DNA of 64,000 nucleotides from Alloscardovia theropitheci (GTDB lineage: Bacteria; Actinomycetota; Actinomycetes; Actinomycetales; Bifidobacteriaceae): the NCBI RefSeq assembly GCF_004332295.1, contig NZ_RXLP01000027.1, positions 1-64,000 of the forward strand, read 5' to 3'. The position numbers were made by a program, and so were the translations under genes. Under the pieces are notes generated by a model, which searched no databases, was not told the origin of the DNA, and saw only the letters and a program-made list of their open reading frames with translations. Position 1 is the first letter of the stretch; each line of letters starts with the position of its first letter. This document shows positions 37,563 to 46,455 of this stretch, one piece after another.

Positions 37563-38249
37563 TTAGTGTCGAACTTTCGCAGATTCCGTTACGATTCGCA
37601 CTGCCTCCTGGGGATCATCAGTAAGAATAAAACGATCTAAATCAGCAGATGTAACTTTTCCTGAAACTGCCACGGTATCTCGCAACCAATTAATAAGGCC
37701 TGACCAATATTGAGTACCAAATAATACGATTGCTCGAGAATGACTCTTATGCGTTTGTACGAGAGTTTGTACCTCAAATAACTCATCAAGAGTGCCCATA
37801 CCGCCAGGAAGAACAATTAAACCATCACAATAACGCATGAACATCGTCTTGCGAGTAAAGAAATAATGACAATTCATCGAAAGATTAACATACGGATTAA
37901 TCCCCTGTTCACGAGGAAGCTCGATACCTATGCCTACAGAGGTTCCACCAGATTCAAAGGCTCCGCGATTAGCAGCTTCCATAGCTCCTGGGCCACCGCC
38001 TGTTATCACAGCAAATCCCTGCTCTGCTAGAAGTTTACCAATGTATCTGCCTTGCTCATACTCTGCACTATCCGTCCTTATACGTGCCGAACCAAAAACA
38101 CAAATTGCCGGCCCAAGATCAGCTAGGAGATTAAACCCCTGACGGAATTCTTCACGAATGCGTTCAAGGCGCTTAATATCTCCCGCTTCACGAATTTGCG
38201 CTACGGTAAGTTCCTCAACATCGGTATCAAATTCTGGAGTAAATGGCAT
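37563..38249 (-). CDS. LOG-family phosphoribohydrolase (TIGR00730)
   Basis: LOG-family proteins cleave ribose-phosphate from nucleotide 5'-monophosphates, classically cytokinin precursors; bacterial substrates are often unknown. The motifs are intact: CVFGSARI, VITGGGPGAMEAANRGA (about 80-96), and the PGGMGTLDELFE signature (about 148-159) with the catalytic Arg/Glu. 228 residues fits. Start: ATG 38249 gives the usual N-terminus, but AAGGAGAG lies 13 bp upstream, directly next to a GTG at 38261; neither spacing is ideal. No neighbours indicate the substrate. The common label lysine decarboxylase is outdated for this family. Confidence 0.9.
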   Translation of the reverse strand: MPFTPEFDTDVEELTVAQIREAGDIKRLERIREEFRQGFNLLADLGPAICVFGSARIRTDSAEYEQGRYIGKLLAEQGFAVITGGGPGAMEAANRGAFESGGTSVGIGIELPREQGINPYVNLSMNCHYFFTRKTMFMRYCDGLIVLPGGMGTLDELFEVQTLVQTHKSHSRAIVLFGTQYWSGLINWLRDTVAVSGKVTSADLDRFILTDDPQEAVRIVTESAKVRH

Positions 38250-38311
38250 GGTAATTATCACTCTCCTTAAACGGACTTAATGTGTGAATTCAAAGTTTAA
38301 ATTTTACAAGG

Positions 38312-39646
38312 CTAATCTCGCTCTTCCATTGTTTCAGCATGCTCAAACCTATCAGATTGACGTTTCAACAAGATAGCAGCAATAGCCGCAGAAAGAAGCG
38401 AGCCAACCAACACACCAAAACGTGCTTCGTTACTGAGCTCCGGCTGCGAATACGCGAGTGAAGCCATAAGAAATGCCACTGTAAAGCCAATTCCGCATGC
38501 ACTCGCGATTGGTAACAAATCTCGAACTTTAAGCCCTGAAGCTAACTTAAGTTTGAGAATATGCGTCGAAATCCAGGAAGCTGTGAGCACGCCCAGTGGT
38601 TTTCCTACAACGAGAGCCAAGATAATCCCCAAAACGATTGGCGATATGAATAGACGAACGCTGAGCTCATCAAAATGGATACCCGTTGCAAAAAGAGCGA
38701 ATAATGGTAAGGCGAGAAGAGCAGAGAACGGCTCGATTTTATGTAGATATCGTTCAGCACGAGCATCATGCTCTCCCATAAGAGGCCTAGATGGGGTTAG
38801 CAGTCCTGCGAGTACCCCCGCTAGAGTTGGATGAATACCAACTTCATGCATGCTATACCACATAAGTAATCCCGCAAGAGCAACAATCACCCATGGTACT
38901 TTTGCACGACGAATCGCCCATGCCCAAATTAGAGCACCAGCAATAATTCCAAAAGCCCACCATCCATGATGCAAATTCGAGAAGAACACAGCGATAACAA
39001 TAATGCCTAATAAGTCATCTACCGTAGCTAGTGTCATCAAAAATGCTCGCAAAGACCCCGGAAGAGCTCGCGCAAACAAAGCAAGAATAGCCAACGAGAA
39101 CGCAATATCCGTAGCAGTTGGAATCGCCCAACCATGCGCCACTACTTCTGCTGGGAAAATCTGCCCGTTAGCTACTGTCTCAACGCCGTGGGTAACGGAT
39201 GACCATGCAAATGTCATCCCCACAAAAATTAACGCAGGAGCGAGCATACCGCCAACAGCTGCAATCATAGGAACCGCGGCAGCACGCATATTAGACAATG
39301 ATCCAGTTGTGAGCTCTTGCTTTAAATCTAACCCTACTACCAGAAAGAAAATGGTAAGAAGACCATCTTGAGCCCACTGCCCCAACGACAAATGAATTTC
39401 TAAAATCGGTATACGAATTACATATTCTCGAAGTGATTCAAAAGCATGGTAAGTGAAAGGCAGATTTGCAAGAACAAAACCGCATAAAGCAAAACCAAGC
39501 ATGATAAGACCAGAAATACGATCTGAAGCAGCGATTCTCTTGAGTTCCGATACGAATCGTGACGATTTTCGACGACGCTCAGCACTACTCAAATGAGAAG
39601 AATTCTTCGCGGTAGAATTCACTGTATTTTCTGGCTTGGTAGTCAT
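38312..39646 (-). CDS. nhaA: Na+/H+ antiporter NhaA
   Basis: Electrogenic antiporter that expels Na+ for H+ and helps pH/salt homeostasis. The 444-residue membrane protein has about 12 hydrophobic helices. The ion-binding aspartates appear in GWAIPTATDIAFSLAIL (D ~175) and LATVDDLLGIIVIAV (D-D ~205-206). A 40-residue soluble N-terminal part precedes the first helix and a short charged tail ends in ERD. It is alone on the minus strand between LOG and tRNA-Arg, with a promoter expected in 39,647-39,807. Function follows directly from the conserved family. Confidence 0.95.
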   Translation of the reverse strand: MTTKPENTVNSTAKNSSHLSSAERRRKSSRFVSELKRIAASDRISGLIMLGFALCGFVLANLPFTYHAFESLREYVIRIPILEIHLSLGQWAQDGLLTIFFLVVGLDLKQELTTGSLSNMRAAAVPMIAAVGGMLAPALIFVGMTFAWSSVTHGVETVANGQIFPAEVVAHGWAIPTATDIAFSLAILALFARALPGSLRAFLMTLATVDDLLGIIVIAVFFSNLHHGWWAFGIIAGALIWAWAIRRAKVPWVIVALAGLLMWYSMHEVGIHPTLAGVLAGLLTPSRPLMGEHDARAERYLHKIEPFSALLALPLFALFATGIHFDELSVRLFISPIVLGIILALVVGKPLGVLTASWISTHILKLKLASGLKVRDLLPIASACGIGFTVAFLMASLAYSQPELSNEARFGVLVGSLLSAAIAAILLKRQSDRFEHAETMEERD

Positions 39647-39807
39647 AACTCTCCTATTGTTTGCACTGTTTATAGTCTATCGTAAAGCATCGGATTACTT
39701 GCAGTGTCTTTTGCGAAAGGAATATACTCGACACGCCGAACTTGCATCAGGTATTAAAGAGTGGTTATTATATACATCGTTGCTTGAAGTTAATAACAAC
39801 AAGCGCT

Positions 39808-39881
39808 GCGCCGATAGCCCAACGGATTAGAGCATCTGACTACGGATCAGAAGGTTGCAGGTTCGAATCCTGTTCGGCGCA
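39808..39881 (+). tRNA. tRNA-Arg (anticodon ACG)
   Basis: Plus-strand 74-nt cloverleaf. Acceptor GCGCCGA pairs with TCGGCGC, anticodon loop CTACGGA gives ACG, and the T arm has GGTTCGAATCC. CCA is not encoded; a perfect hairpin terminator follows. Confidence 0.96.
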
Positions 39882-39890
39882 CAGATTAAT

Positions 39891-39913
39891 CTCTCAGTTC
39901 AATGAACTGAGAG
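39891..39913 (+). terminator. Terminator of tRNA-Arg
   Basis: A perfect 10-bp stem, CTCTCAGTTC with GAACTGAGAG, a 3-nt loop, then ATTTTTTG. A textbook Rho-independent terminator. Confidence 0.93.
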
Positions 39914-39940
39914 ATTTTTTGTTATCCAATTGATGCTCAC

Positions 39941-39984
39941 CAGATACTTATCCGATTCTTGTCAGACACTTATCCGATACTTAT
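39941..39984. repeat. 22-bp tandem repeat downstream of tRNA-Arg
   Basis: Two 22-bp units (39941-39962, 39963-39984), each beginning CAGAYACTTATCCGATWCTT, with a short third start (CAG). The rest of the 263 bp up to tsaD has no recognised gene. Confidence 0.8.
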
Positions 39985-40176
39985 CAGCAATCGACATATG
40001 GTTGCGAATCCAACTATTACATTAATTTTGGAGTTTTCCCAACCATTCTTCTCCTAATTATCAGTAAGAAACTGCAGCTGTCCCCCTAGTTTTCTCACTT
40101 CACCATGAGTTTAATCGGCAAATTTGCAACAATATAAACAACGCACGCAAAATCTGCCGAGCACCTCAACACGTCA

Positions 40177-41223
40177 CTATTCCATGCAGATACGATTCAA
40201 ATCCATGGATGAGTCGATAGAAAAATCAGGACTAGATGGTTTTACCCCCGCACTCACCAAATTAGAACCCAGCATAGCTACCATCGCTCCATTATCAGTA
40301 CATAATTTAAGCTCTGGAATTCTCACATCTATTCCACTTCGCTCACCAGCCAGTGCGAGAGCTTCACGAAGCTGCGAGTTTGCACTAAAACCACCACCTA
40401 CAATTACTGTTCCAGCGTCAAAGCTCTTAGCTGCGGCAATGGTTTTACGAGATAACACATTAGCTACAGAATCTGCAAGAGCTGCACACACATCATCCAC
40501 ATTGATTTCATTCCCCTGTGCAACTTCTGATTCAATCCAACGCGCGACAGCTGTCTTGACCCCAGAAAAACTAAAATCGTATGGATGCTCAGCTGCCGCT
40601 TTTCCTTGTGTCAGCCCTTGAGGAACCTGCAAAGCATGCGGATCGCCTAATTGTGCATGACGATCAATGTGAGGTCCACCAGGATAAGGGAATCCTAAAA
40701 GCCTAGCAACTTTGTCAAAGCACTCACCAGCTGCATCATCCAAAGTCGTACCAATGACCTGAACGTCAGTCGCAATATTTCCAACTCTCAAGATTGACGT
40801 GTGTCCCCCAGAAACAATAAGCGCGAGAGTATTTTCTGGCACATCGCCAAACTGCAATTGAGTAACAGCCACATGTCCAATAACATGATTGATACCATAA
40901 ATTGGCTTATTTGCTGACCATGCAAGGGCTTTTGCGCCGGAAACCCCTACCGCAAGACAACCCGCCAAACCAGGTCCCGCCGACACAGCTATCGCATCTA
41001 TATCACTTAATTCGAGGTGAGCATCCTCAAGAGCTTGAGAGACAACAGGGATAAACGACTCAGTATGAGCACGGGAGGCAATTTCAGGAATTACACCTCC
41101 ATAACGCGCATGCTCATTCATCGATGAAGCCACTACATTAGATAAGAGATTCTTACCTTGCACTACAGCGGCAGCTGTCTCGTCGCATGTCGATTCTATG
41201 CCAAGTACAATTGGTTCGCTCAT
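40177..41223 (-). CDS. tsaD: tRNA t6A37 threonylcarbamoyltransferase TsaD
   Basis: Transfers threonylcarbamoyl to A37 of tRNAs reading ANN codons, together with TsaB and TsaE. ASKHA fold, 348 residues. Fe-binding HVIGH lies near residue 124-128 (in NHVIGHVAV), and the nucleotide motifs GIESTCDETAAA, SVDGGxS-equivalent VSGGHTSIL, DDAAGECFDKVARLLGFPYPGG, and GGGFSANSQLREAL are all intact. It is the distal gene of tsaE, tsaB, rimI, tsaD, 105 bp after rimI. The ATG at 41223 gives the normal N-terminus. A non-standard feature was not seen. Confidence 0.97.
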   Translation of the reverse strand: MSEPIVLGIESTCDETAAAVVQGKNLLSNVVASSMNEHARYGGVIPEIASRAHTESFIPVVSQALEDAHLELSDIDAIAVSAGPGLAGCLAVGVSGAKALAWSANKPIYGINHVIGHVAVTQLQFGDVPENTLALIVSGGHTSILRVGNIATDVQVIGTTLDDAAGECFDKVARLLGFPYPGGPHIDRHAQLGDPHALQVPQGLTQGKAAAEHPYDFSFSGVKTAVARWIESEVAQGNEINVDDVCAALADSVANVLSRKTIAAAKSFDAGTVIVGGGFSANSQLREALALAGERSGIDVRIPELKLCTDNGAMVAMLGSNLVSAGVKPSSPDFSIDSSMDLNRICME

Positions 41224-41328
41224 TGCGTTATCTTTCTCGTTGTCTTTCTTCGCTAAATTCCGTTTTATTCGTATCCATACTCACTGATTACGTATGCATA
41301 TAGTTACGCTGTTCAGGTTCACGCATTC

Positions 41329-41904
41329 TTAGGGGATACTAAAACCTATCGGGTTATTTGATTCTTTTCTCAATTCGCATACCATCGTATACGCATCTTT
41401 GTCTTCTGGCTGGTAGTATCTTTTTCTCAAACCGAAAATTTCAAATCCTGCCGCTTTATAGATAGCGAGCGCAGGATCATTATCTGTAGCTACTTCAAGA
41501 AGAATACGTTCAGCACTAAGTCGAATGGATTCGCTTTTGAGCAAGTCCATGAGATGCGTCGCAATATGTCGCCTTTGGAAAGACAGATCCACACCAATAG
41601 TCATAACTTGAGCATCAAAACCATCGAACCATATCCCCGCATAACCAATTATCCTGCTGGAAGTAATCTCACGCGCAACAAAATATGTGCGTCCTGCAGC
41701 TTGAAGCTCTTGTGCCACTGTGTCACGGCTCCATGCGCCCACACCAAAAAGTTCACGCTCAAGCTTAGCAATAGCTTCCACATCATGCGTAGCTAACTCC
41801 TGAATATTTAGCCTTTCAAACGATATTTGTTCTATATCGTTTTCATGCGTAGCACTTTCTACCATGAGACTTTCGGACAGATTACTACTCAATTTTCTCT
41901 CCAA
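41329..41904 (-). CDS. rimI: Ribosomal-protein-S18 N-acetyltransferase RimI
   Basis: GNAT acetyltransferase classically acting on ribosomal protein S18; its gene is often beside tsaB and tsaD, as here. The acetyl-CoA motif is LSFQRRHIATHLMDLL (about 107-122), preceded by VMTIGVD and followed by LEVATDNDPALAIYKAAGF and Y-xx-ED-A-Y-TMV near the end. It is 191 residues, with about 30 N-terminal residues of uncertain status before the fold. It overlaps tsaB by 20 bp, supporting coupling. Whether the substrate is S18 or another N-terminus is not shown by sequence. Confidence 0.87.
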   Translation of the reverse strand: MERKLSSNLSESLMVESATHENDIEQISFERLNIQELATHDVEAIAKLERELFGVGAWSRDTVAQELQAAGRTYFVAREITSSRIIGYAGIWFDGFDAQVMTIGVDLSFQRRHIATHLMDLLKSESIRLSAERILLEVATDNDPALAIYKAAGFEIFGLRKRYYQPEDKDAYTMVCELRKESNNPIGFSIP

Positions 41905-42766
41905 TATGCAAGGAGATAGCAGTTTGTCCCAGAATGTGCTTATTCGACGATGGAATCGTCACATCCGGTCTACGTAAATACAATGGATTAGTCGACACAT
42001 CATTTCCATGGAATCTATTCATGACGGCACTCGCCGCGAAAATCGCTAAACCAGCTGCTCCAGCATCATGAACAACCGACTCGTCACGAATTTCCCCTAT
42101 TGGAAGATCTTGCCAAGCTTGCTCATACTTTTGAGCGCCATGTCCGATAATGTCTATAACCGTTCTTGAAGATGTATCAAGCCGACCATGAGAATCCATA
42201 AGATTACGAACTTGCTGGGCTATATCGGCCGCAGTAGAGATATTCATATCAAGCAGTACTCGGCCTGCTTCATCATAGAGCGCATAGTAAAGTTGCTTGC
42301 GCCTTGCATCATTTACAGCAAGTGTTAAGTGCGCTGCATGAAGTTGCTCATTGTAATCCGCAAACTGACTCATATTTGCTATTTCAAGCCTATTCCAATT
42401 GCTTTGAACCTCAAGGATATTCTGTCCCAAAAGCTCAACGTTATTAGCAAATCCCAAGGCCCTTGCGGCAACTATCCCCGCACGCAACCCAGTAAAAGGA
42501 GCAGGCCCGGTCCCCACTACTATGCGCTTAATATCATGTGCTTGCATACCCGCATTCGCAACCGTTTTGATGATACTTGGCTGAAGAAGCTCTACATGTG
42601 AGCGAGAATCTGCTTCATACAAAGGTGCATACCCGACAACTCCTACGGTCAAACCATATGATGTATCGATAACAAGCGTCGGATTGTGATATAAATCGGC
42701 CACTATATCTGTGTCAAAGCCCAAATGTAATGCCTGAGCCATATGTGTCATATCTATATAGGTCAC
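41885..42766 (-). CDS. tsaB: t6A threonylcarbamoyl-transfer complex subunit TsaB
   Basis: TsaB is a TsaD-like pseudo-enzyme that dimerises with TsaD and binds TsaE. The core starts at LVIDTSYGLTVGVVGY (about 31-46) and includes VVGTGPAPFTGLRAGI (about 94-109). The metal-binding histidines of TsaD are absent, as expected. A ~30-residue N-terminal extension precedes the fold, so the start is uncertain: GTG 42766 has GAGG five bases upstream, and ATG 42751 is the next choice. Length 293 is within the actinobacterial range. Between tsaE and tsaB lies a 213-bp gap with a triple repeat. Confidence 0.9.
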   Translation of the reverse strand: MTYIDMTHMAQALHLGFDTDIVADLYHNPTLVIDTSYGLTVGVVGYAPLYEADSRSHVELLQPSIIKTVANAGMQAHDIKRIVVGTGPAPFTGLRAGIVAARALGFANNVELLGQNILEVQSNWNRLEIANMSQFADYNEQLHAAHLTLAVNDARRKQLYYALYDEAGRVLLDMNISTAADIAQQVRNLMDSHGRLDTSSRTVIDIIGHGAQKYEQAWQDLPIGEIRDESVVHDAGAAGLAIFAASAVMNRFHGNDVSTNPLYLRRPDVTIPSSNKHILGQTAISLHIGEKIE

Positions 42767-42923
42767 GTATTCCTCGCTTATTGCTTTAGCTCATACGACA
42801 TGAGCCATTCATATTATTATCCGCTAGTTATTGTCTCGTGTATATTTCGCAGTTTGCTTCTATCACAAGTTTAGCTAGCATGTTTGTCATTGCCCATGAT
42901 TATTTATCTGCTTTTTTACTCAA

Positions 42924-42968
42924 AGTATATCGAGTTGGAGTATATCGAGTCCGATTATATCTAATCAA
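42924..42968. repeat. 15-bp triple repeat between tsaE and tsaB
   Basis: AGTATATCGAGT recurs at 42924-42935 and 42939-42950, then a degenerate copy ATTATATCTAAT at 42954-42965; period 15 bp. It may be a tandem array of protein sites or a slipped repeat in the tsaB leader. The gap holds nothing else recognised. Confidence 0.8.
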
Positions 42969-42979
42969 AGGCGGATAGC

Positions 42980-43618
42980 CTAGTCTTGTACGTAATGCAA
43001 GTATTCGGCCACAACTTTTGCCGCTCGCTTTTCCCAAGACTTTCCGACTGGTCTCAATGTCACGCGTCGCATACCATCACCCGTTAATTCATCTGATTCC
43101 GTTAATAGATTGTCGGTTACAGATCTATCGATATCAATTTCCAGACGGTTATCTGCGAGAACAGAAGCCATCATTGATCCCCATTCAATGAGAATTACAG
43201 TATTGTCATCGGGATCTTCAAGTACTTCATCAAGTCCTAATGATTCCAATTCATCTAGTAGACGATTTGCCGCATTATGCGCGTATTGCTGCGATTGTTC
43301 ATTGGCATTCATCGCCTCATACATGACATCATCATTGTCTGAGCCAGGTAATCGATATGCATCAACATGGATTAAATGTGCGTGAGTTCCGTTGCTAAAT
43401 TGTCCCTGCAATTCTCTTGCAATCGTGAAAGTTGGCGAAACCACAGGCTCTTTAATCTGCAAGCCAATTCCGACCCCTTGTGTGAATGTCGTTTTGCCAG
43501 CACCTAACGGTCCGGATAAGACAATCACATCACCGCCATGCATAGCTTCTGCTACATAATGACCCAAGACATGCATTAATTGAGATGTCGGAACATCTAC
43601 ACTAAATTCTTGTGTCAC
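42980..43618 (-). CDS. tsaE: t6A ATPase TsaE
   Basis: ATPase that powers t6A synthesis with TsaB and TsaD. Walker A GPLGAGKTTFTQGVG lies near 36-50, followed by VSPTFTIARE and the Walker-B-like VILIEWGSMM (about 146-155). GTG 43618 overlaps the holA stop in a GTGA arrangement (the frame opens 15 codons earlier); this start gives the typical N-terminus TQEFSVDVP. At 212 residues it is longer than the ~155-residue E. coli form because of actinobacterial insertions (about 70-145). The P-loop is intact, so activity is expected. Confidence 0.93.
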   Translation of the reverse strand: MTQEFSVDVPTSQLMHVLGHYVAEAMHGGDVIVLSGPLGAGKTTFTQGVGIGLQIKEPVVSPTFTIARELQGQFSNGTHAHLIHVDAYRLPGSDNDDVMYEAMNANEQSQQYAHNAANRLLDELESLGLDEVLEDPDDNTVILIEWGSMMASVLADNRLEIDIDRSVTDNLLTESDELTGDGMRRVTLRPVGKSWEKRAAKVVAEYLHYVQD

Positions 43619-44601
43619 GAATTCATCCCTTCGACTGTCACTTTCCCGTGAGAAGCGATACATTCAAGAGTTTTTTCTAATGCGTACAATGGGTCATTTC
43701 CCGATTTTTTGCACTGCTCATCTGCCCACGCACACATCTGTATGCCATGAGCCAGCCCTTGAGATGTCCATCCACGCAGATTCTTTTTAGCTTTGTTATA
43801 AACCCATGAATTTTTAAAGTTTGCTTCACTTTGGCTGACTTGACCAGATTCGACTGCTGCAACTTTTGCGATTGACCGTAAATTAGAAGCGAGCGCGCCG
43901 ATAATTGCAATTGGTGCCATACCTTGGACTACAGCATTTCGCATATCAACAATTGCGCCTGTTAAGTCTCCAGCCATAGCTTTATCTGAGACATTAAAAC
44001 CAGTTACCTGCGGATTACTCACCATATAGAGCGAAACCGTATGCTCTGTTATAGGATTCTCGTCAAAATCCGAGCATAATTGATTACACATTGCAGCTAT
44101 CTCACCAGTACGTCCTGATAGTACTCCGATTAGTAACGCGATGGCATCAGGAGTCATAAACCGACCGTATCGCTCGCACTCACCCGTAATGAATGATCTA
44201 TAGTCTCGCTCGGTCTTAAGCTGAGGAACATTGATTACATTTGCCCCTGATTTCTTGAGACGATTAACATGTCCCATACCTTTTTGACCTGGACTTTTAC
44301 GACAAATGACGACAGAATCTCCTTCAACGCGTTTTTTATGCTCCGTGGCAAACGCATCTATAGCATCAGAAAGTTTGTCTGAGCTATTTTCCAAATTATC
44401 AAGATAAACTATCGCGCCATCGGAGAGCAATGAAGGACTGACGGATTCTATGAAATCATATTCACTCGTCGTAGATGCATCGAGGTCGATACGCTCCATA
44501 TTAGGCAGTTCTACGCTTATATCATGAAGAAGTTTGCGAGAAGTTTGAAGGTTGAGATATTCATCTCCCCCATTAATTACGTATACTGCGCTCAATGCCA
44601 T
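43615..44601 (-). CDS. holA: DNA polymerase III delta subunit
   Basis: Delta opens the beta sliding clamp within the clamp loader. The 328-residue protein has the HolA fold with a degenerate AAA+ core: VYVINGGDEYLN near the N-terminus (the usual GxxxYL motif), SLLSDGAIVYLDN (about 57-69) and RYGRFMTPDAIALLIGVLSGRTGEIA (about 144-169), with the C-terminal helical collar ending in DPLYALEKTLECIAS. Located 36 bp after comEC, whose product it follows in many Actinobacteria. The 4-bp overlap with tsaE suggests coupling. Conservation is moderate, so the identification rests also on context. Confidence 0.9.
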   Translation of the reverse strand: MALSAVYVINGGDEYLNLQTSRKLLHDISVELPNMERIDLDASTTSEYDFIESVSPSLLSDGAIVYLDNLENSSDKLSDAIDAFATEHKKRVEGDSVVICRKSPGQKGMGHVNRLKKSGANVINVPQLKTERDYRSFITGECERYGRFMTPDAIALLIGVLSGRTGEIAAMCNQLCSDFDENPITEHTVSLYMVSNPQVTGFNVSDKAMAGDLTGAIVDMRNAVVQGMAPIAIIGALASNLRSIAKVAAVESGQVSQSEANFKNSWVYNKAKKNLRGWTSQGLAHGIQMCAWADEQCKKSGNDPLYALEKTLECIASHGKVTVEGMNS

Positions 44602-44637
44602 GTCTCTAATTTCCTTGTCAGCGTGGACAACTTACTA

Positions 44638-46455
44638 TCATACTCGAGCTCCCCCATTATTTAGAATGCGTTCAATTCCTAATGTATCTTTCCACATCTG
44701 CGACCAGTATTGAATCCACCGCTGCTTCACCGGAATTCTATAGCTCTTTTCAAAGGCAGATTTCTTGGATTTTTGAGAGATGACCCATGCGATAATTAAT
44801 GCAACAAGTCCAATACAGCAATAAACTCCTAACAGTTGTTCCGCAGTGCATGTCACTTGAGCGAATGGAAGCCTTTGAATAATAAAACATACCTGAGTGA
44901 TTACTTCAGTTGCTTTACCCGCAATCCATGCACAAGCTAATCCAGCTTCTGGAATAATCCATGATATGGAAAGTGCACACAAACCACATACTGTCGCTAT
45001 ATCCATCGGAATTGCCACGACCATATTGCTTATTACTGCATATATCGGAATGGATGGCATTATGCCGACAGAAATGGGTAAAGTTGCACAATTAGCACTT
45101 ATAGTAACTGCACATGGCAAAGCAAGCTTACGCGGCATTACATGCATTAAGTAGTCAGCTAGTGGTTTTGTGCATACTAGTATTCCAAATACTGCTGCAC
45201 ATGATAAAGAGAATCCAATACTGACCGCATAAGAGGGATCAAATAGTAGAAGAATAATAATTGCTGTACATAACGAAGCACACCCTTGTATACGTCGTCC
45301 CACCGCCGTATATCCAGCAGTAACAAATCCCATAGCAAATGCACGTACTGTGGAATCCGATGGATACATCATGGCAAATACTGCGCAATTAGCGCACAGT
45401 ACTCCTATTGAACGAATCCATCTATACACTCTCCATCTTTTAAGAATCCATGTCACGGCAGAAATCGCTAAGGCAAAATGCCCACCTGACACAGCGAGTA
45501 CATGAATAATTCCCGCTATTCGAAACGCATCCTTAACTTTCTTTGCTTCCATTCGTAACGAGGTCGATCTGTTGCTCGATCCATCCTGATCCATGTCATC
45601 AATAAGGTACGCGTCACTTCCTAATACGCCTATTGTTATACCGGGAACCAAAATAGCAGCTTGCACATCAAGCTTAGATGTTTGTGCCAAAAACTGTGCT
45701 TGTATGAAATTAATTGTATTATCTATCCCCGATGCATCCCGTATCAGTCTCACACTATCTAAGGACTCGTTAGCAAAATTTCCTTTTGAAGAAGTATGCA
45801 GAGTAGTCTTGCCAATTTGAAGCATCCATTTTTCGCGAATATATTCGCTCTTTTTCAATTGACCGGAAACTTCGTACAGGGCTCCACGTTTAAGATTGCA
45901 TTGTGCAGTAGATCGACCATATATACGCATCAACATACTGCTCGCCTGTCGTACACCATCTTTATGGATCGATAGAGCTCGCGATTGGACACTGCACTTA
46001 AAACCCCGCACATGCGTTGTCATTACTGGGGAGTTTATTTTTACAACTGCTGAGATATCGTATGAATTCACGGAACTAAACTCTGATTGGACATCTGCAT
46101 TGTATCTTAGCCAATCAAGATCACAGCGAACGATTACGCACATCACTATGCACACACAAAGTAGCACGTATGTACGCACGTATACGAAGGAATTGAATAC
46201 ATTATGGACCACGGTATGTGCAGACAATCCTGCTGTTAATGAGAAACTCTTATACGCCCTTTTGCCTCGGGATTTAGTGATTATCATACTCAGCACTGCA
46301 AGTCCAGTAAGTATAAGTGCACATGCGATGAGAAGCATGCGATACACAAAGATCCTTCGTGTAGCAACGAGATCGCACATGAGATAAGCGGCGACTGACC
46401 ATGAAAGGATAACTGGTATGACAAGTCTAAAATCATGTCTACTATATCCGAACAT
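44638..46455 (-). CDS. comEC: ComEC/Rec2-type DNA-uptake channel (no MBL domain)
   Basis: ComEC transports single-stranded DNA across the membrane in natural transformation. The competence core is recognised by LAVSGGHFALAISAV (about 337-351, the V-S-G-x-H motif), the multi-pass region (about 360-530) with TVRAFAMGF and LSCAAVFGIL, and N-terminal OB-like residues after 2-3 helices. At 605 residues it ends soon after the last membrane helix, lacking the metallo-beta-lactamase-like nuclease domain of longer homologues, which is common in Actinobacteria. It overlaps comEA by 14 bp and precedes holA by 36 bp. Whether the cell is transformable is not shown. Confidence 0.88.
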   Translation of the reverse strand: MFGYSRHDFRLVIPVILSWSVAAYLMCDLVATRRIFVYRMLLIACALILTGLAVLSMIITKSRGKRAYKSFSLTAGLSAHTVVHNVFNSFVYVRTYVLLCVCIVMCVIVRCDLDWLRYNADVQSEFSSVNSYDISAVVKINSPVMTTHVRGFKCSVQSRALSIHKDGVRQASSMLMRIYGRSTAQCNLKRGALYEVSGQLKKSEYIREKWMLQIGKTTLHTSSKGNFANESLDSVRLIRDASGIDNTINFIQAQFLAQTSKLDVQAAILVPGITIGVLGSDAYLIDDMDQDGSSNRSTSLRMEAKKVKDAFRIAGIIHVLAVSGGHFALAISAVTWILKRWRVYRWIRSIGVLCANCAVFAMMYPSDSTVRAFAMGFVTAGYTAVGRRIQGCASLCTAIIILLLFDPSYAVSIGFSLSCAAVFGILVCTKPLADYLMHVMPRKLALPCAVTISANCATLPISVGIMPSIPIYAVISNMVVAIPMDIATVCGLCALSISWIIPEAGLACAWIAGKATEVITQVCFIIQRLPFAQVTCTAEQLLGVYCCIGLVALIIAWVISQKSKKSAFEKSYRIPVKQRWIQYWSQMWKDTLGIERILNNGGARV

